From positions 1 through 64,000 of the forward strand of contig NZ_VRYH01000008.1 in NCBI RefSeq assembly GCF_008079445.1: a stretch of DNA of 64,000 nucleotides. Direction: 5' to 3'. The translations under genes and the position numbers were made by a program. The notes under the pieces were generated by a model. The model saw only the letters and a list, made by a program, of their open reading frames with translations, ran no database searches and was not told where the DNA came from. Positions 49,501 through 59,367 of the stretch are shown piece by piece. Within the stretch, counting starts at the first letter, position 1; each line of letters starts with the position of its first letter. The DNA is from Aidingimonas lacisalsi (GTDB lineage Bacteria > Pseudomonadota > Gammaproteobacteria > Pseudomonadales > Halomonadaceae).

Positions 49501-50577
49501 ATGAGTCGCAGGATTCTCGTTCTACCGGGTGACGGTATCGGCCCGGAAATTACCGATGAGGCGATCAAGGTACTACAGGCCTGTCAACGTCAGGGGCTGG
49601 ACGTCATCATCGATGAGGGGCTGGTAGGCGGCAGTGCCTACGATGTTCATGGCGAACCGCTGCCCGTCGAGACGCTGGACAAGGCGAAGGCGTCCGATGC
49701 CATTTTGCTGGGTGCCGTGGGCGGACCCAAGTGGGACGACATCGACGACTTGAGCAAGCGGCCGGAAAAGGGGCTTCTCGGGCTGCGCAAGCAGCTGGGG
49801 CTGTTCGGCAATTTGCGTCCTGCCATTCTCTATCCACAGTTGGTCGAGGCCTCCAGCCTCAAGCCTGACGTGGTTTCCGGGCTCGATATCATGATCGTGC
49901 GCGAACTGACCGGCGGCATCTACTTCGGTCAGCCGCGCGGTATCGAGGAGCGTAACGGAGAGCGTGTCGGTTTCAATACCTATGTATACTCCGCGTCGGA
50001 AATCGAACGCATCGGCCGGGTTGCCTTCGAGATGGCGCGCAAGCGCGATAAACGCGTCTGCAGCGTCGACAAGGCCAATGTGCTGGAAGTCACGATCCTG
50101 TGGCGCGAGATCATGGAGCGGCTGGCTGAAGAATATCCCGATGTCGAGCTGTCCCACATGTACGTCGACAATGCCGCCATGCAACTGGTACGCGAGCCCA
50201 AGCAGTTCGATGTCATCGTCACAGGCAATATGTTCGGTGATATCCTGTCCGATGCGGCTGCCATGTTGACCGGTTCCATCGGCATGTTGCCGTCGGCATC
50301 GTTGAACGAGCGCGGGCAGGGCATGTACGAACCTTGCCATGGCAGTGCGCCGGATATCGCCGGGCAAGGCATGGCCAATCCATTGGCTACGATTCTCTCG
50401 GTCGCCATGATGTTGCGTTATTCACTCGATGAACCCGGTTATGCGGCACGGATCGAAGGCGCCGTGGGCAACGTCCTGGATGACGGGCTGCGCACCGCCG
50501 ATATTGCCTATCCCGGCACGCAGCGCGTGTCGACGTCCGAGATGGGGGAAGCCGTTCTGGACGCCTTCGCTCGCTAG
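49501..50577 (+). CDS. leuB: 3-isopropylmalate dehydrogenase LeuB
   Basis: A 358-residue NAD-dependent beta-decarboxylating dehydrogenase. It has [19 protein letters not shown] (residues ~6-24), [11 protein letters not shown], the catalytic [14 protein letters not shown] (~136-149), and [31 protein letters not shown] (~223-253) with the metal Asp residues. Completes the leuCDB pathway with the regulator upstream. Confidence 0.96.
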   Translation: MSRRILVLPGDGIGPEITDEAIKVLQACQRQGLDVIIDEGLVGGSAYDVHGEPLPVETLDKAKASDAILLGAVGGPKWDDIDDLSKRPEKGLLGLRKQLGLFGNLRPAILYPQLVEASSLKPDVVSGLDIMIVRELTGGIYFGQPRGIEERNGERVGFNTYVYSASEIERIGRVAFEMARKRDKRVCSVDKANVLEVTILWREIMERLAEEYPDVELSHMYVDNAAMQLVREPKQFDVIVTGNMFGDILSDAAAMLTGSIGMLPSASLNERGQGMYEPCHGSAPDIAGQGMANPLATILSVAMMLRYSLDEPGYAARIEGAVGNVLDDGLRTADIAYPGTQRVSTSEMGEAVLDAFAR

Positions 50578-50664
50578 GTTTCGTCACCCCTTGCGCTCAT
50601 GCACGATCACGCCAAGGGGCTCCCCTGTCAGATGGGGCAATACAGATTTCAGGAGGGTAGTCTT

Positions 50665-51780
50665 ATGTTGACAGTCGGGTTTGTCGGTTGGCGGGGCATG
50701 GTTGGCTCCGTTCTCATGCAGCGGATGCTGGACGACAACGACTTCGCCGGTATCGAGCCGGTATTCTTTTCCACCTCACAGACCGGTCAGCCGGGTCCCG
50801 ATGTCGGTGTCGAGGTACCGCCATTGAAGGATGCCTTCGATCTCGAGGCTCTCAAGGCGCTGGATGTGGTCGTGACCTGCCAGGGGGGCGACTATACCGG
50901 CAAGATTTATCAAGATCTGCGTCAGTCGGGCTGGCAAGGATACTGGATCGATGCGGCGAGCACGCTGCGAATGTCGGATGAGTCGACCATCGTGCTCGAT
51001 CCGGTCAATCGCCATGTCATCGATGCCCAACTCGACAAGGGAACGAAAACCTTCGTCGGCGGTAACTGTACCGTCAGCCTGATGCTGATGGGATTGGGGG
51101 GCCTCTTCGAGGCCGGTCTGATCGAGTGGATGACATCCATGACGTATCAGGCAGCATCTGGTTCCGGTGCCAAGCACATGCGTGAACTGCTCGACCAGAT
51201 GGGGGCCTTGCGCAACAGTGCCAAGGACCAGTTGGCCGACCCGTCCAGCGCCATTCTCGATATCGACCGCCGGGTGACGGAAGCCATGCGAGGCGGTGAC
51301 TTCCCGATCGATAATTTCGGGGCGCCGCTGGCCGGCAGTCTGCTGCCCTGGATCGATGCCAAGATGGACAATGGTCAGAGCAAGGAAGAATGGAAAGGCA
51401 ACGTCGAGACCAACAAGATTCTGGGATTGGGTGATAACCCGATCCCCATCGATGGGCTCTGCGTTCGTATCGGGTCGATGCGCTCTCACAGCCAGGCATT
51501 CACCATCAAGCTCAAGCAGGATGTGCCGCTCGATGAAATCGAGGATCGTCTGGCCAGGCATAATGAGTGGGTCAGGGTGATCCCGAACGAGAAGGATGCG
51601 ACCATCGATGGCCTGACGCCCGCGGCGGTGACCGGTACCATGAATGTGCCTGTCGGTCGCCTGCGCAAGCTGGCCATGGGAGGCGAGTACTTGTCGGCCT
51701 TCTCGGTGGGCGATCAGTTGTTGTGGGGGGCCGCCGAGCCACTCAAGCGGATGTTGGGCATTCTGCGCGAACGCAGCTGA
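50665..51780 (+). CDS. asd: Aspartate-semialdehyde dehydrogenase
   Basis: A 371-residue enzyme giving aspartate semialdehyde for lysine, diaminopimelate, threonine and methionine. The NADP loop is [18 protein letters not shown] (residues ~4-21). The catalytic Cys is in [19 protein letters not shown] (~131-149), and the His-containing region follows in [25 protein letters not shown] is eight bases before the ATG. It lies 87 nt after leuB and is followed by a terminator. Confidence 0.95.
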   Translation: MLTVGFVGWRGMVGSVLMQRMLDDNDFAGIEPVFFSTSQTGQPGPDVGVEVPPLKDAFDLEALKALDVVVTCQGGDYTGKIYQDLRQSGWQGYWIDAASTLRMSDESTIVLDPVNRHVIDAQLDKGTKTFVGGNCTVSLMLMGLGGLFEAGLIEWMTSMTYQAASGSGAKHMRELLDQMGALRNSAKDQLADPSSAILDIDRRVTEAMRGGDFPIDNFGAPLAGSLLPWIDAKMDNGQSKEEWKGNVETNKILGLGDNPIPIDGLCVRIGSMRSHSQAFTIKLKQDVPLDEIEDRLARHNEWVRVIPNEKDATIDGLTPAAVTGTMNVPVGRLRKLAMGGEYLSAFSVGDQLLWGAAEPLKRMLGILRERS

Positions 51781-51806
51781 CGTTCGGCCACATAGCGACG
51801 CTCACG

Positions 51807-51842
51807 GACACGCCCCACACCGTTGGGGCGTGTGTCGTTTTG
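51807..51842 (+). terminator. Rho-independent terminator after asd
   Basis: GACACGCCCCA (51807-51817) pairs with TGGGGCGTGTGTC around a short loop, followed by GTTTT. Located 27 nt after asd, it separates the leu-asd unit from truA-trp. Confidence 0.8.
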
Positions 51843-51967
51843 CTGGCAGTACGCGATGCGGCGGGTAATGAGGTGGCATTCATGCCGCTGCATCTGGATA
51901 ATAGTGTGTCTACCGTTTGGCGTCATGCCGTCCGACCGACTCGAATGAGAGACAGCGCTGCTTGCCC

Positions 51968-52864
51968 ATGTCCCTGTTCCAACGATTAGATGATCATCGT
52001 CCATTGACGGGGCGTCTTGCCCTGAGCCTGGAATATGATGGTAGCGCCTATTGTGGCTGGCAGCGCTTGAAGCAGGCACCATCGGTGCAGGCCGAGGTCG
52101 AACGTGCCCTGTCCAGGGTGGCCGACCGTGCGATCAGAGTTCATTGCAGCGGGCGTACCGATAGCGGCGTGCATGCGACGCGCCAGATCGCACATTTCGA
52201 TCCGCCGGTGGAACGCACCCACAAGGCCTGGGTGTTTGGTGCCAATGCCAATCTGCCACGCGATATTGCGGTGCGTTGGGTGGCACCCGTAGCCGATGAG
52301 TTTCATGCGCGGTTCAAGGCACTGGCCAGGCGTTATCGTTATGTCATCCTCAACCAGCCAAGCCGCCCGGTAATCGAGCGTGCCTATGCAACCTGGTGCC
52401 GTGATTCCCTGGATGCCGATGCCATGCATCGAGCGGCCCAGGCGCTGGTGGGGGAGCACGATTTTTCCAGCTTCCGGGCAGCGGGGTGTCAATCGAAAAC
52501 GCCATGGCGCCATCTACATTTTGTCGAAGTGACGCGCCATGGTCCGTTGGTGGTGATCGACATTCAGGCCAACGCCTTCCTGCACCACATGGTACGCAAT
52601 ATTGCGGGCGCCCTGGTGACGGTAGGACGTGGCGAGCGAGGGGGCGATTACCTGGCGCACCTGTTGGCCATGCGTGACCGTACCCGGGCTGACGTGACGG
52701 CCCCGGGGTGCGGCTTGCATTTCGTCGATACCCTGTACGATGAACGTTTCGTCTTGCCGCAGGAGCCGTTGGGGCCCAACCTGTTGGCGTTCCTGGGAGA
52801 GTGGACGGGAGAACGTGAATTGCCGGACTGTCCCTGGGTCGAATTCCGGAGAGGAACGGCATGA
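51968..52864 (+). CDS. truA: tRNA pseudouridine(38-40) synthase TruA
   Basis: A 298-residue pseudouridine synthase for positions 38-40 of tRNA. The catalytic Asp is in HCSGRTDSGVHATRQIAHF (residues ~58-76). YDGSAYCGWQ and AFLHHMVRNIAGALVTVG are further family motifs. The ATG at 51968 lacks a strong ribosome site; the frame is open 17 codons upstream without homology. Its stop overlaps the trpF start (ATGA). Confidence 0.94.
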   Translation: MSLFQRLDDHRPLTGRLALSLEYDGSAYCGWQRLKQAPSVQAEVERALSRVADRAIRVHCSGRTDSGVHATRQIAHFDPPVERTHKAWVFGANANLPRDIAVRWVAPVADEFHARFKALARRYRYVILNQPSRPVIERAYATWCRDSLDADAMHRAAQALVGEHDFSSFRAAGCQSKTPWRHLHFVEVTRHGPLVVIDIQANAFLHHMVRNIAGALVTVGRGERGGDYLAHLLAMRDRTRADVTAPGCGLHFVDTLYDERFVLPQEPLGPNLLAFLGEWTGERELPDCPWVEFRRGTA

Positions 52865-53517
52865 GTGAGGTACGGGAGTATTCGATGTACCGCACGCGAG
52901 TGAAAATTTGCGGCATGACGCGCGAGCAGGATATTCAGGCTGCCGTATCGGCAGGTGCCGATGCACTGGGCTTCGTCCTTTGGCCCGGCAGTCGGCGGGC
53001 GCTGGACCTCGAGCGATTGGCCGAGCTGACTTCGCAGGTGCCCGCGTTCGTGACGCGCGTCGGTCTGTTCGTCGATCAGGACCCGGCATGGATTCAGCAA
53101 GCCAGCCGCTATCTGGACCTGCTCCAGTTCCATGGCGCAGAGGCTCCGGACAGTTGCGAGGGGTTCGGCCGCCCATGGATCAAGGCGCTGCGTATGCGCG
53201 ACGGCATTGACCTGGGCGCAGCGGCGATTCGTTATCAAGGTGCCAGCGCCTTGTTGCTGGATGCGTATCGTCCCGGCGTGCCAGGCGGTACCGGTGAGAC
53301 GTTCGACTGGTCAAGGATACCCGCAAACCTGGCGAAACCTGTTATTCTCGCTGGAGGGCTGACCCCGGACAATGTCGGCGAAGCGATTCGCCGAGTTCGG
53401 CCTTATGCCGTCGATGTCTCGGGCGGGGTCGAGAGCGCCCCTGGCATCAAGGATCCCCTGAAACTCGGTGGCTTTTGCGACCAAGTGTTTATCAGTCAAT
53501 CCCGACAGCGCACATGA
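52861..53517 (+). CDS. trpF: Phosphoribosylanthranilate isomerase TrpF
   Basis: A 218-residue TIM-barrel enzyme of tryptophan synthesis. VKICGMTREQDIQAAV (residues ~14-29) has the catalytic Cys; the Asp lies in VDVSGGVESAPGIKD near the C-terminus. The ATG at 52861 overlaps the truA stop and has GAGAGGAA upstream; an ATG at 52885 with GGGAG upstream is an equally plausible alternative. trpB follows 17 nt later. Confidence 0.94.
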   Translation: MSEVREYSMYRTRVKICGMTREQDIQAAVSAGADALGFVLWPGSRRALDLERLAELTSQVPAFVTRVGLFVDQDPAWIQQASRYLDLLQFHGAEAPDSCEGFGRPWIKALRMRDGIDLGAAAIRYQGASALLLDAYRPGVPGGTGETFDWSRIPANLAKPVILAGGLTPDNVGEAIRRVRPYAVDVSGGVESAPGIKDPLKLGGFCDQVFISQSRQRT

Positions 53518-53534
53518 ATTCGTGAGGTGATCTC

Positions 53535-54794
53535 GTGACCGACTCCCCAGTGACTGAGACTTCCGCCATCGGCTCGGCCGTGGCGGATTATGGTGACTTG
53601 ACTCGGATGCCCGATGCGCGTGGCCATTTCGGCCCCTACGGCGGTCGATTCGTGTCCGAAACTCTGAGCTTTGCGCTGGAGGATCTCGAGAAGACGTATC
53701 TCGCGCTTCGCGATGATCCCGACTTTCGCGCCGAGTTCGATTATGACCTTGCCCAATACGTGGGACGCCCATCGCCGCTTTATCATGCAGCGCGCTGGTC
53801 CGAGAAGCTGGGCGGCGCACAGATCTGGCTCAAGCGTGAAGACCTCAACCATACCGGCGCGCACAAGGTGAATAACACCATTGGCCAGGCGCTGTTGGCC
53901 AAGAAAAGCGGGAAGCCGCGTGTTATCGCCGAAACGGGAGCGGGACAGCATGGTGTGGCGACAGCGACGGTAGCGGCACGACTGGGACTCAAGTGTGACG
54001 TTTACATGGGGGCGGAGGACGTCGAGCGCCAGAAGGTCAATGTGTACCGCATGCGGCTGCTGGGCGCAGACGTCATTCCCGTGGAATCGGGATCGCGGAC
54101 CTTGAAGGATGCCATGAATGAGGCGCTGCGTGACTGGGTCACGAATGTCGACGATACCTTCTATATCATCGGCACCGTCGCTGGTCCGCACCCGTATCCG
54201 TTGCTGGTACGCGATTTCAATGCCGTGGTCGGGCGTGAAGCCAGGGCGCAATCGCTCGAGCAGATCGGTCGGCTGCCGGATGCACTGGTCGCCTGCGTGG
54301 GCGGCGGGTCGAACGCGCTGGGGCTGTTCTACCCCTTCGTCGAGGATGTCGACGTGCGAATGTACGGTGTCGAGGCCGGTGGCGATGGGGTGGAAACCGG
54401 GCGACATGCCGCACCGTTGGCGTCGGATGCCCCGCGGGGCGTGCTGCACGGCAATCGCACCTACCTGATGTCCGATGAAGGGGGCCAAGTGGCCGATACG
54501 CATTCGGTGTCGGCAGGACTCGATTATCCGGGAGTGGGCCCCGAGCATGCGTTGTGGAAGGATGTCGGTCGGGTGCAATACGTGGCCGCCAACGATACAC
54601 AGGTGTTGGAGGCGTTCCGTGAACTGACCCGTCTCGAAGGCATCATGCCGGCGCTGGAGTCCGCACACGCACTCGCGCATGCCAAAGTGTTGGCCCCGAC
54701 CATGCGCCCCGACCAGCATATCGTGGTCAACCTGTCGGGCCGGGGTGACAAGGATATCCAGACAGTGGCCGAGATCGACGGCATCCAATTCTGA
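53535..54794 (+). CDS. trpB: Tryptophan synthase beta subunit TrpB
   Basis: A 419-residue PLP enzyme joining indole and serine. The PLP lysine is in [21 protein letters not shown] (residues ~101-121). [14 protein letters not shown] and the glycine loop [15 protein letters not shown] (~254-268) match the family. The N-terminal extension before [11 protein letters not shown] is ~20 residues. A GTG start at 53535 with GAGG seven bases upstream is used. Partner trpA follows 6 nt after its stop. Confidence 0.96.
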   Translation: MTDSPVTETSAIGSAVADYGDLTRMPDARGHFGPYGGRFVSETLSFALEDLEKTYLALRDDPDFRAEFDYDLAQYVGRPSPLYHAARWSEKLGGAQIWLKREDLNHTGAHKVNNTIGQALLAKKSGKPRVIAETGAGQHGVATATVAARLGLKCDVYMGAEDVERQKVNVYRMRLLGADVIPVESGSRTLKDAMNEALRDWVTNVDDTFYIIGTVAGPHPYPLLVRDFNAVVGREARAQSLEQIGRLPDALVACVGGGSNALGLFYPFVEDVDVRMYGVEAGGDGVETGRHAAPLASDAPRGVLHGNRTYLMSDEGGQVADTHSVSAGLDYPGVGPEHALWKDVGRVQYVAANDTQVLEAFRELTRLEGIMPALESAHALAHAKVLAPTMRPDQHIVVNLSGRGDKDIQTVAEIDGIQF

Positions 54795-54800
54795 GGGAGC

Positions 54801-55607
54801 ATGATGAACCGAATCGACCAACGTTTTGCTACGCTAAAGGAGCAGCGACGTACGGCGCTGATCCCCTATATCACGGCGGGCGACCCATCCCCTGAACATA
54901 CGGTAGGGTTCATGCACGCCCTGGTTGAAGCCGGCGCCGATGTGATCGAGCTTGGCGTTCCGTTTTCCGACCCGATGGCCGATGGCCCAGTGATTCAGAA
55001 AGCCTGCGAGCGCGCCTTGCGTCACGGCACGCGTCTGCACCACTTGTTCGACATGGTACGTGAGTTCCGTCAGGCCGATACACAGACGCCGGTCGTATTG
55101 ATGGGGTATCTCAACCCCATCGAACGCTTGGGTTACGATGCTTTTGCTGAACGTGCGAGCGAAGCGGGCGTCGATGGCGTGTTGGTCGTCGACATGCCTC
55201 CTGAAGAGGCGGATGAGTTCGGGCCGCTGCTCAAGTCACACGGTCTGGCGTCGATCTTCCTGATTGCCCCTACCACCTCCAGAAGCCGTGCCGCTACAAT
55301 ATGTGCCCATGGCGAGGGGTATCTGTACTATGTCTCCCTCAAAGGAGTGACTGGAGGAGCCGCTGCCAATGCCGAGGATGTCGCCGAGCATCTGGCTCCG
55401 CTGCGTGAGATGACGACGTTGCCGCTGTGCGTGGGGTTCGGCATTCGCGATGGTGCCTCGGCGGCAGCGGTAGGGCGTGTCGCCGATGGGGTCGTCGTCG
55501 GCAGTGCCCTGGTCAATCGTATCGCCGAAGGTGCCGACCATCCGGCGACCATCGCTCCGGCCCTGAAAGAGGTATTGGGTGACATGCGTCACGCACTGGA
55601 TTCGTGA
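54801..55607 (+). CDS. trpA: Tryptophan synthase alpha subunit TrpA
   Basis: A 268-residue TIM-barrel subunit producing indole. The catalytic Glu and Asp are in [21 protein letters not shown] (residues ~47-67). [11 protein letters not shown] and [11 protein letters not shown] bind the substrate phosphate. The start may be the first or second of two consecutive ATGs, with GAGGGAGC before them. It closes the trpFBA group. Confidence 0.95.
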   Translation: MMNRIDQRFATLKEQRRTALIPYITAGDPSPEHTVGFMHALVEAGADVIELGVPFSDPMADGPVIQKACERALRHGTRLHHLFDMVREFRQADTQTPVVLMGYLNPIERLGYDAFAERASEAGVDGVLVVDMPPEEADEFGPLLKSHGLASIFLIAPTTSRSRAATICAHGEGYLYYVSLKGVTGGAAANAEDVAEHLAPLREMTTLPLCVGFGIRDGASAAAVGRVADGVVVGSALVNRIAEGADHPATIAPALKEVLGDMRHALDS

Positions 55608-55686
55608 CGGGTGGTCTCTGTCGATTTCATGGAATATGTCCAGTGCGGCTGGGCAGTTCGACCGCTAACGATGGAAGTCTTCTGAT

Positions 55687-56643
55687 ATGAGCTGGCTAGA
55701 CAAGATCGTACCGTCCGTGGGACGCATTCAGCGCAAGGATCGCCGTGCAAGTGTACCGGATGGCCTGTGGCGCAAGTGCCCCAAATGTGAGGCGATACTC
55801 TATCTCCCGGAGCTGGAGAAACATCACAACGTCTGCCCCAAGTGCGATCATCATTTGCGTTTGACCGCACGCAGGCGCCTTGCCTGGTTCCTCGATGAAG
55901 AGGAACGAGAGGAGATCGCTGCCGATCTGGAACCCGTCGACCGTTTGCGCTTTCGCGATTCCAAGAAGTACAAGGATCGCCTGTCCGCTGCTGCCAAGGA
56001 AACCGGCGAGCACGATGCGCTGGTTGCGATGCGTGGCAAGCTGGATGGTTTGCCCGTGGTGGCCGTCGCGTTCGAGTTTACGTTCATGGGAGGCTCCATG
56101 GGCGCCGTGGTTGGCGAAAAATTCGTGCGTGCAGCGACCCTTGCCCATGACGAAGGGCTTCCGCTGGTCTGTTTTGCCGCCTCTGGTGGTGCTCGCATGC
56201 AGGAAGCCCTGTTCTCGTTGATGCAGATGGCGAAGACATCCGCAGCACTGGAGCGGCTCAAGCAGTCCGGGGTTCCCTATGTCTCGGTCTTGACCGACCC
56301 GGTTTTCGGTGGCGTTTCGGCGTCCCTGGCGATGCTGGGCGATGTCAATGTGGCCGAGCCGAATGCGCTGATTGGTTTTGCCGGGCCGCGCGTCATCGAA
56401 CAGACAGTCCGTGAACAGCTGCCCGAAGGGTTCCAGCGTAGCGAGTTCTTGCTTGAACATGGCACGGTCGACATGATCGTTCACCGTAGTGAAATGCGAG
56501 AACGTTTGGGGAGTCTGCTGCGCAAGTTGTCGTTGCTGCCCGTTTCCGGTGTGCCGCGAGACGAGGAGCCCGACCTGGTCGACTTCGCGGAGCAGGAGGC
56601 GATCGAGTCCGTCGAGCAGGATGCCGACGAGACACGTTCTTAA
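55687..56643 (+). CDS. accD: Acetyl-CoA carboxylase carboxyltransferase beta subunit AccD
   Basis: A 318-residue subunit with an N-terminal zinc finger ([23 protein letters not shown], residues ~27-49) followed by the crotonase-fold carboxyltransferase: [20 protein letters not shown] and [18 protein letters not shown] (~163-180). AccD works with AccA in malonyl-CoA formation. The location between trpA and folC is the conserved Pseudomonas-type order. Confidence 0.96.
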   Translation: MSWLDKIVPSVGRIQRKDRRASVPDGLWRKCPKCEAILYLPELEKHHNVCPKCDHHLRLTARRRLAWFLDEEEREEIAADLEPVDRLRFRDSKKYKDRLSAAAKETGEHDALVAMRGKLDGLPVVAVAFEFTFMGGSMGAVVGEKFVRAATLAHDEGLPLVCFAASGGARMQEALFSLMQMAKTSAALERLKQSGVPYVSVLTDPVFGGVSASLAMLGDVNVAEPNALIGFAGPRVIEQTVREQLPEGFQRSEFLLEHGTVDMIVHRSEMRERLGSLLRKLSLLPVSGVPRDEEPDLVDFAEQEAIESVEQDADETRS

Positions 56644-56650
56644 TACCGTC

Positions 56651-58033
56651 ATGAACGAATGCGAGGCTCCATTGCAACAGCCGATGTCGCTCGAGGCATG
56701 GCTGCGACAGATCGAACACCGCCACCCTATCAGTATTGATCTTGGCCTGGAGCGGGTGACGACGGTCGCGCAGCGCTTGGGGTTGATGGAAAACTCCCTG
56801 GCGACGCATGTCGTCACGGTTGCCGGTACCAATGGCAAGGGGTCGACGGTGGCGATGGTCGAAGCGCTGGGGCGTGCCCATGGTTTGACGACGGCAACGT
56901 ACACCTCCCCGCATCTCGTTCGTTATAACGAACGAGTCAGATTGAACGCTCAGGAAGCGAGCGATACCCGTCTGGTCGAGGCGTTCGAGCGCGTCGAAGC
57001 GGCTCGAGTCGATGGCGAGCCAGTCAGCTTGACCTATTTCGAGGTCGGTACGTTGGTCGCATTTTGCCTGATTGCGGATGATCACCCCGACCTGGCCGTA
57101 CTGGAAGTGGGGCTGGGCGGACGGCTGGATGCCGTCAATATCGTCGATCCCGATGTGGCGGTAGTGACGACGATCGCTCATGACCATGCGGCATTTCTTG
57201 GCAATGACCTCGAGGCCATCGGGCGTGAGAAGGCCGGCATTCTGCGTCCGCATCGCCCCGTCGTGCTGGGCAGCCGGGAGCTGCCTGACAGTGTGCACGA
57301 AGTCGTCGCAGCCTTGCAGGTGGAGCGACACTGGTTGGGCGCTGACATGACCTGGTCGCTCGACCCGCCCGGCACCTCCGATGCGGTGGATGACGGTGAT
57401 CCTCTCGCTTGCTGGACATGGCGAGGGTGCGACATCGACGGACAATCGCGCACCCTCGTAGGACTACCGGATCCGCAACTGCCGCTGGACAATGCAGCGG
57501 TCGCCTTGCAGGCCCTTTCCCTTTGCGGCGTCGTACTCGACAATGAACGTTGTCGGCAGGCGTTGTCCACTGTGCAACTGCCTGGGCGCATGCAATGGCT
57601 GGGTCAATGGTGCCTGGATGTCGCGCATAATCCCCATGCGGCAAGCTATGTGGCGTCTCGATTGTCGATGCAGCCTTGTCAGGGGCGTCGTATCGCGTTG
57701 CTCGGCATGGTCGATGACAAGGATGCCGATGGCGTCATCGACGTGCTGGCGCCGGTAATCGATGCCTGGGTACCTGTGTCCCTGACCGGGGAACGGGGAA
57801 GAGAGGCGAGGTCGTTGGCAGCACGGCTGGAGGCAGCCAACTGCCGGGTGTTTCACCAGGCGACGTCGCCGGCGGCCGGCGCGGCCTGGTTACTGGAACA
57901 TGTCAATGGTCAGGATCAGGTGCTGGTGTGTGGCTCTTTCTTTACCGTTGCCGAAGTGCTCAATGCAGACCTGCTGAGTGCCACTGTCGACGGTGCCCAA
58001 CCCCGACCGGATCATCCAGGGAGGACGGGATGA
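56651..58033 (+). CDS. folC: Bifunctional folylpolyglutamate/dihydrofolate synthase FolC
   Basis: A 460-residue Mur-ligase-fold enzyme. The ATP P-loop is VTVAGTNGKGSTVAMVEALG (residues ~55-74), followed by SPHLVRYNERVRLN and ILEVGLGGRLDAVN-like AVLEVGLGGRLDAVN (~146-160). The ATG at 56651 lies 7 nt after accD; a second ATG at 56684 is possible. Its stop overlaps the next gene (ATGA). Confidence 0.92.
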   Translation: MNECEAPLQQPMSLEAWLRQIEHRHPISIDLGLERVTTVAQRLGLMENSLATHVVTVAGTNGKGSTVAMVEALGRAHGLTTATYTSPHLVRYNERVRLNAQEASDTRLVEAFERVEAARVDGEPVSLTYFEVGTLVAFCLIADDHPDLAVLEVGLGGRLDAVNIVDPDVAVVTTIAHDHAAFLGNDLEAIGREKAGILRPHRPVVLGSRELPDSVHEVVAALQVERHWLGADMTWSLDPPGTSDAVDDGDPLACWTWRGCDIDGQSRTLVGLPDPQLPLDNAAVALQALSLCGVVLDNERCRQALSTVQLPGRMQWLGQWCLDVAHNPHAASYVASRLSMQPCQGRRIALLGMVDDKDADGVIDVLAPVIDAWVPVSLTGERGREARSLAARLEAANCRVFHQATSPAAGAAWLLEHVNGQDQVLVCGSFFTVAEVLNADLLSATVDGAQPRPDHPGRTG

Positions 58034-58710
58034 AATACGGAATGCGTGAACGTATTAGCGGCGCCATCATTATCGTGGCACTGGGTGTGATTTTCATACC
58101 GATGCTGTTCGACGATCCGGCCCCGCGCGATTCGCAGCAGACCCCGGTATTGACTATCGATCAGCCAGTCGAGGTTGAACATACCGAGGTGGACGATCCC
58201 CAGCCACCATCGAGCCTCGGTGACGAAGCCTCGAGCGTGCCCGACGTTGCGGACGATGGTGACGCTCCCGGTGCAACCGTGACTGACGACGCACTGCCGG
58301 ACGCTGATGTTGCTAGCCCCGATAGTGACCCCATTGCTGAATTGGCCCAATCGGCGGCCAGCACTGACGACACAGGTACCTCGGCCGCTGACGATGGCGG
58401 TGAGCCCGAGCCGGGTGCGTCCAACGCTGCGGATGGCGATGAGAACGCCTCGGCAACGACGAATCAGACCGTCGAAGACGGGCAATGGGCAGTCCAGGCG
58501 GGAAGCTTTCGAGAAGCCGGCAATGCCGAGCGTCTCGAAGCGCAACTGGACGAGCAGGGGTTCACGGCATATCGACGTGAACGCGATGACGACCTGACGA
58601 CGGTCTATGTCGGCCCGTTCGGCAGTTCCGACGATGGCGAACAGGCCATGAACGAGCTCAAGGAACGTGCCAATATTCAGGGACTGCTGGTGCGTGTACA
58701 GGAGGACTGA
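58030..58710 (+). CDS. SPOR domain-containing protein (DedD-like)
   Basis: A 226-residue protein with one N-terminal membrane helix (ISGAIIIVALGVIFIPMLF, residues ~9-27), a long Asp/Ser/Ala-rich periplasmic linker (~45-145) and a C-terminal SPOR domain (~155-226, QWAVQAGSFREAGNAERLEA onward). SPOR domains bind denuded septal peptidoglycan, and DedD helps cell division. The linker is highly acidic, fitting a halophile. The start overlaps the folC stop. cvpA overlaps its end. Confidence 0.9.
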   Translation: MKYGMRERISGAIIIVALGVIFIPMLFDDPAPRDSQQTPVLTIDQPVEVEHTEVDDPQPPSSLGDEASSVPDVADDGDAPGATVTDDALPDADVASPDSDPIAELAQSAASTDDTGTSAADDGGEPEPGASNAADGDENASATTNQTVEDGQWAVQAGSFREAGNAERLEAQLDEQGFTAYRRERDDDLTTVYVGPFGSSDDGEQAMNELKERANIQGLLVRVQED

Positions 58711-59270
58711 TGACCCTGACGTGGCTTGATGGCGTCTTCCTGGCAGTTCTGGCGATATCCATGCTCGCTGGTTTCATGCGTGGCTTGATTCGTGAAGGCT
58801 TGGGGTTGGCGGCGTGGATCCTGGCATTGCTGGCGGCTCGTGCCTTCGCCGAGCCGGTGGCGGACATGTTCAGCGGCATGATCGACCATGCCGATGGACG
58901 GTTGGTATTGGCGTTCGTACTGGTGATCTTCGTTGTCATCATGCTGTGTGGTCTCGTCATTCGAGCGATTCACGCCGCCGTCGAATGGGTCGGTATGGGC
59001 TTCTTCAACCGTGTGGCCGGTACCGCCTTCGGTGCCTTGAGAGGGGCAGCCGTACTGGTGTTGGCAACGGTATTGATCTCGCTGACACCGTTGACGCAAC
59101 TGGAAGCCTGGCAACAGGCCGAGGTCCGTCCCACATTCGAGCGTCTGCGCGACTGGTCGCTCGACCAGCTCAGAGATTGGGAGCAGCGTGATCCGGAGAG
59201 AGCCGAAGAGCTCCGCCAATTGACGCAACCTGACGGCTCGGACAATGCTCACACCGAGCCGAGTCAGTGA
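58710..59270 (+). CDS. cvpA: CvpA family protein
   Basis: A 186-residue inner-membrane protein with four hydrophobic helices (WLDGVFLAVLAISMLAGFMRGLIREGLG; GLAAWILALLAARAF; LVLAFVLVIFVVIMLCGLVI; AFGALRGAAVLVLATVLISL) and a charged C-terminal tail. CvpA was found through colicin V production; the position before purF is conserved. Starts with an ATG sharing the A of the preceding TGA. The hairpin at 59319-59339 follows. Confidence 0.9.
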   Translation: MTLTWLDGVFLAVLAISMLAGFMRGLIREGLGLAAWILALLAARAFAEPVADMFSGMIDHADGRLVLAFVLVIFVVIMLCGLVIRAIHAAVEWVGMGFFNRVAGTAFGALRGAAVLVLATVLISLTPLTQLEAWQQAEVRPTFERLRDWSLDQLRDWEQRDPERAEELRQLTQPDGSDNAHTEPSQ

Positions 59271-59318
59271 CCGGTTCGACCGGCCATCGTGCGGAGTCGC
59301 TACAAGTTAACACTCAAG

Positions 59319-59339
59319 GATACCGGCCAAGCCGGTATC
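59319..59339 (+). promoter_or_regulatory. Perfect stem-loop in the purF leader
   Basis: GATACCGGC (59319-59327), loop CAA, GCCGGTATC (59331-59339): a 9-bp perfect stem with a 3-nt loop, 28 nt before the purF ATG. Short T stretches after it are weak. It could pause or attenuate transcription or mask initiation; I saw no PurR-type site. Confidence 0.5.
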
Positions 59340-59367
59340 GGCATTTCATCAAGCGAGGTATGGCGGA

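Noticed and set aside
53496-54821. 441-codon antisense frame over trpB
   Set aside because: trpB is unmistakable in the + strand; the antisense frame has no ribosome site or motif.
55696-56904. 402-codon antisense frame opposite accD and folC
   Set aside because: Same explanation; no conserved residues.
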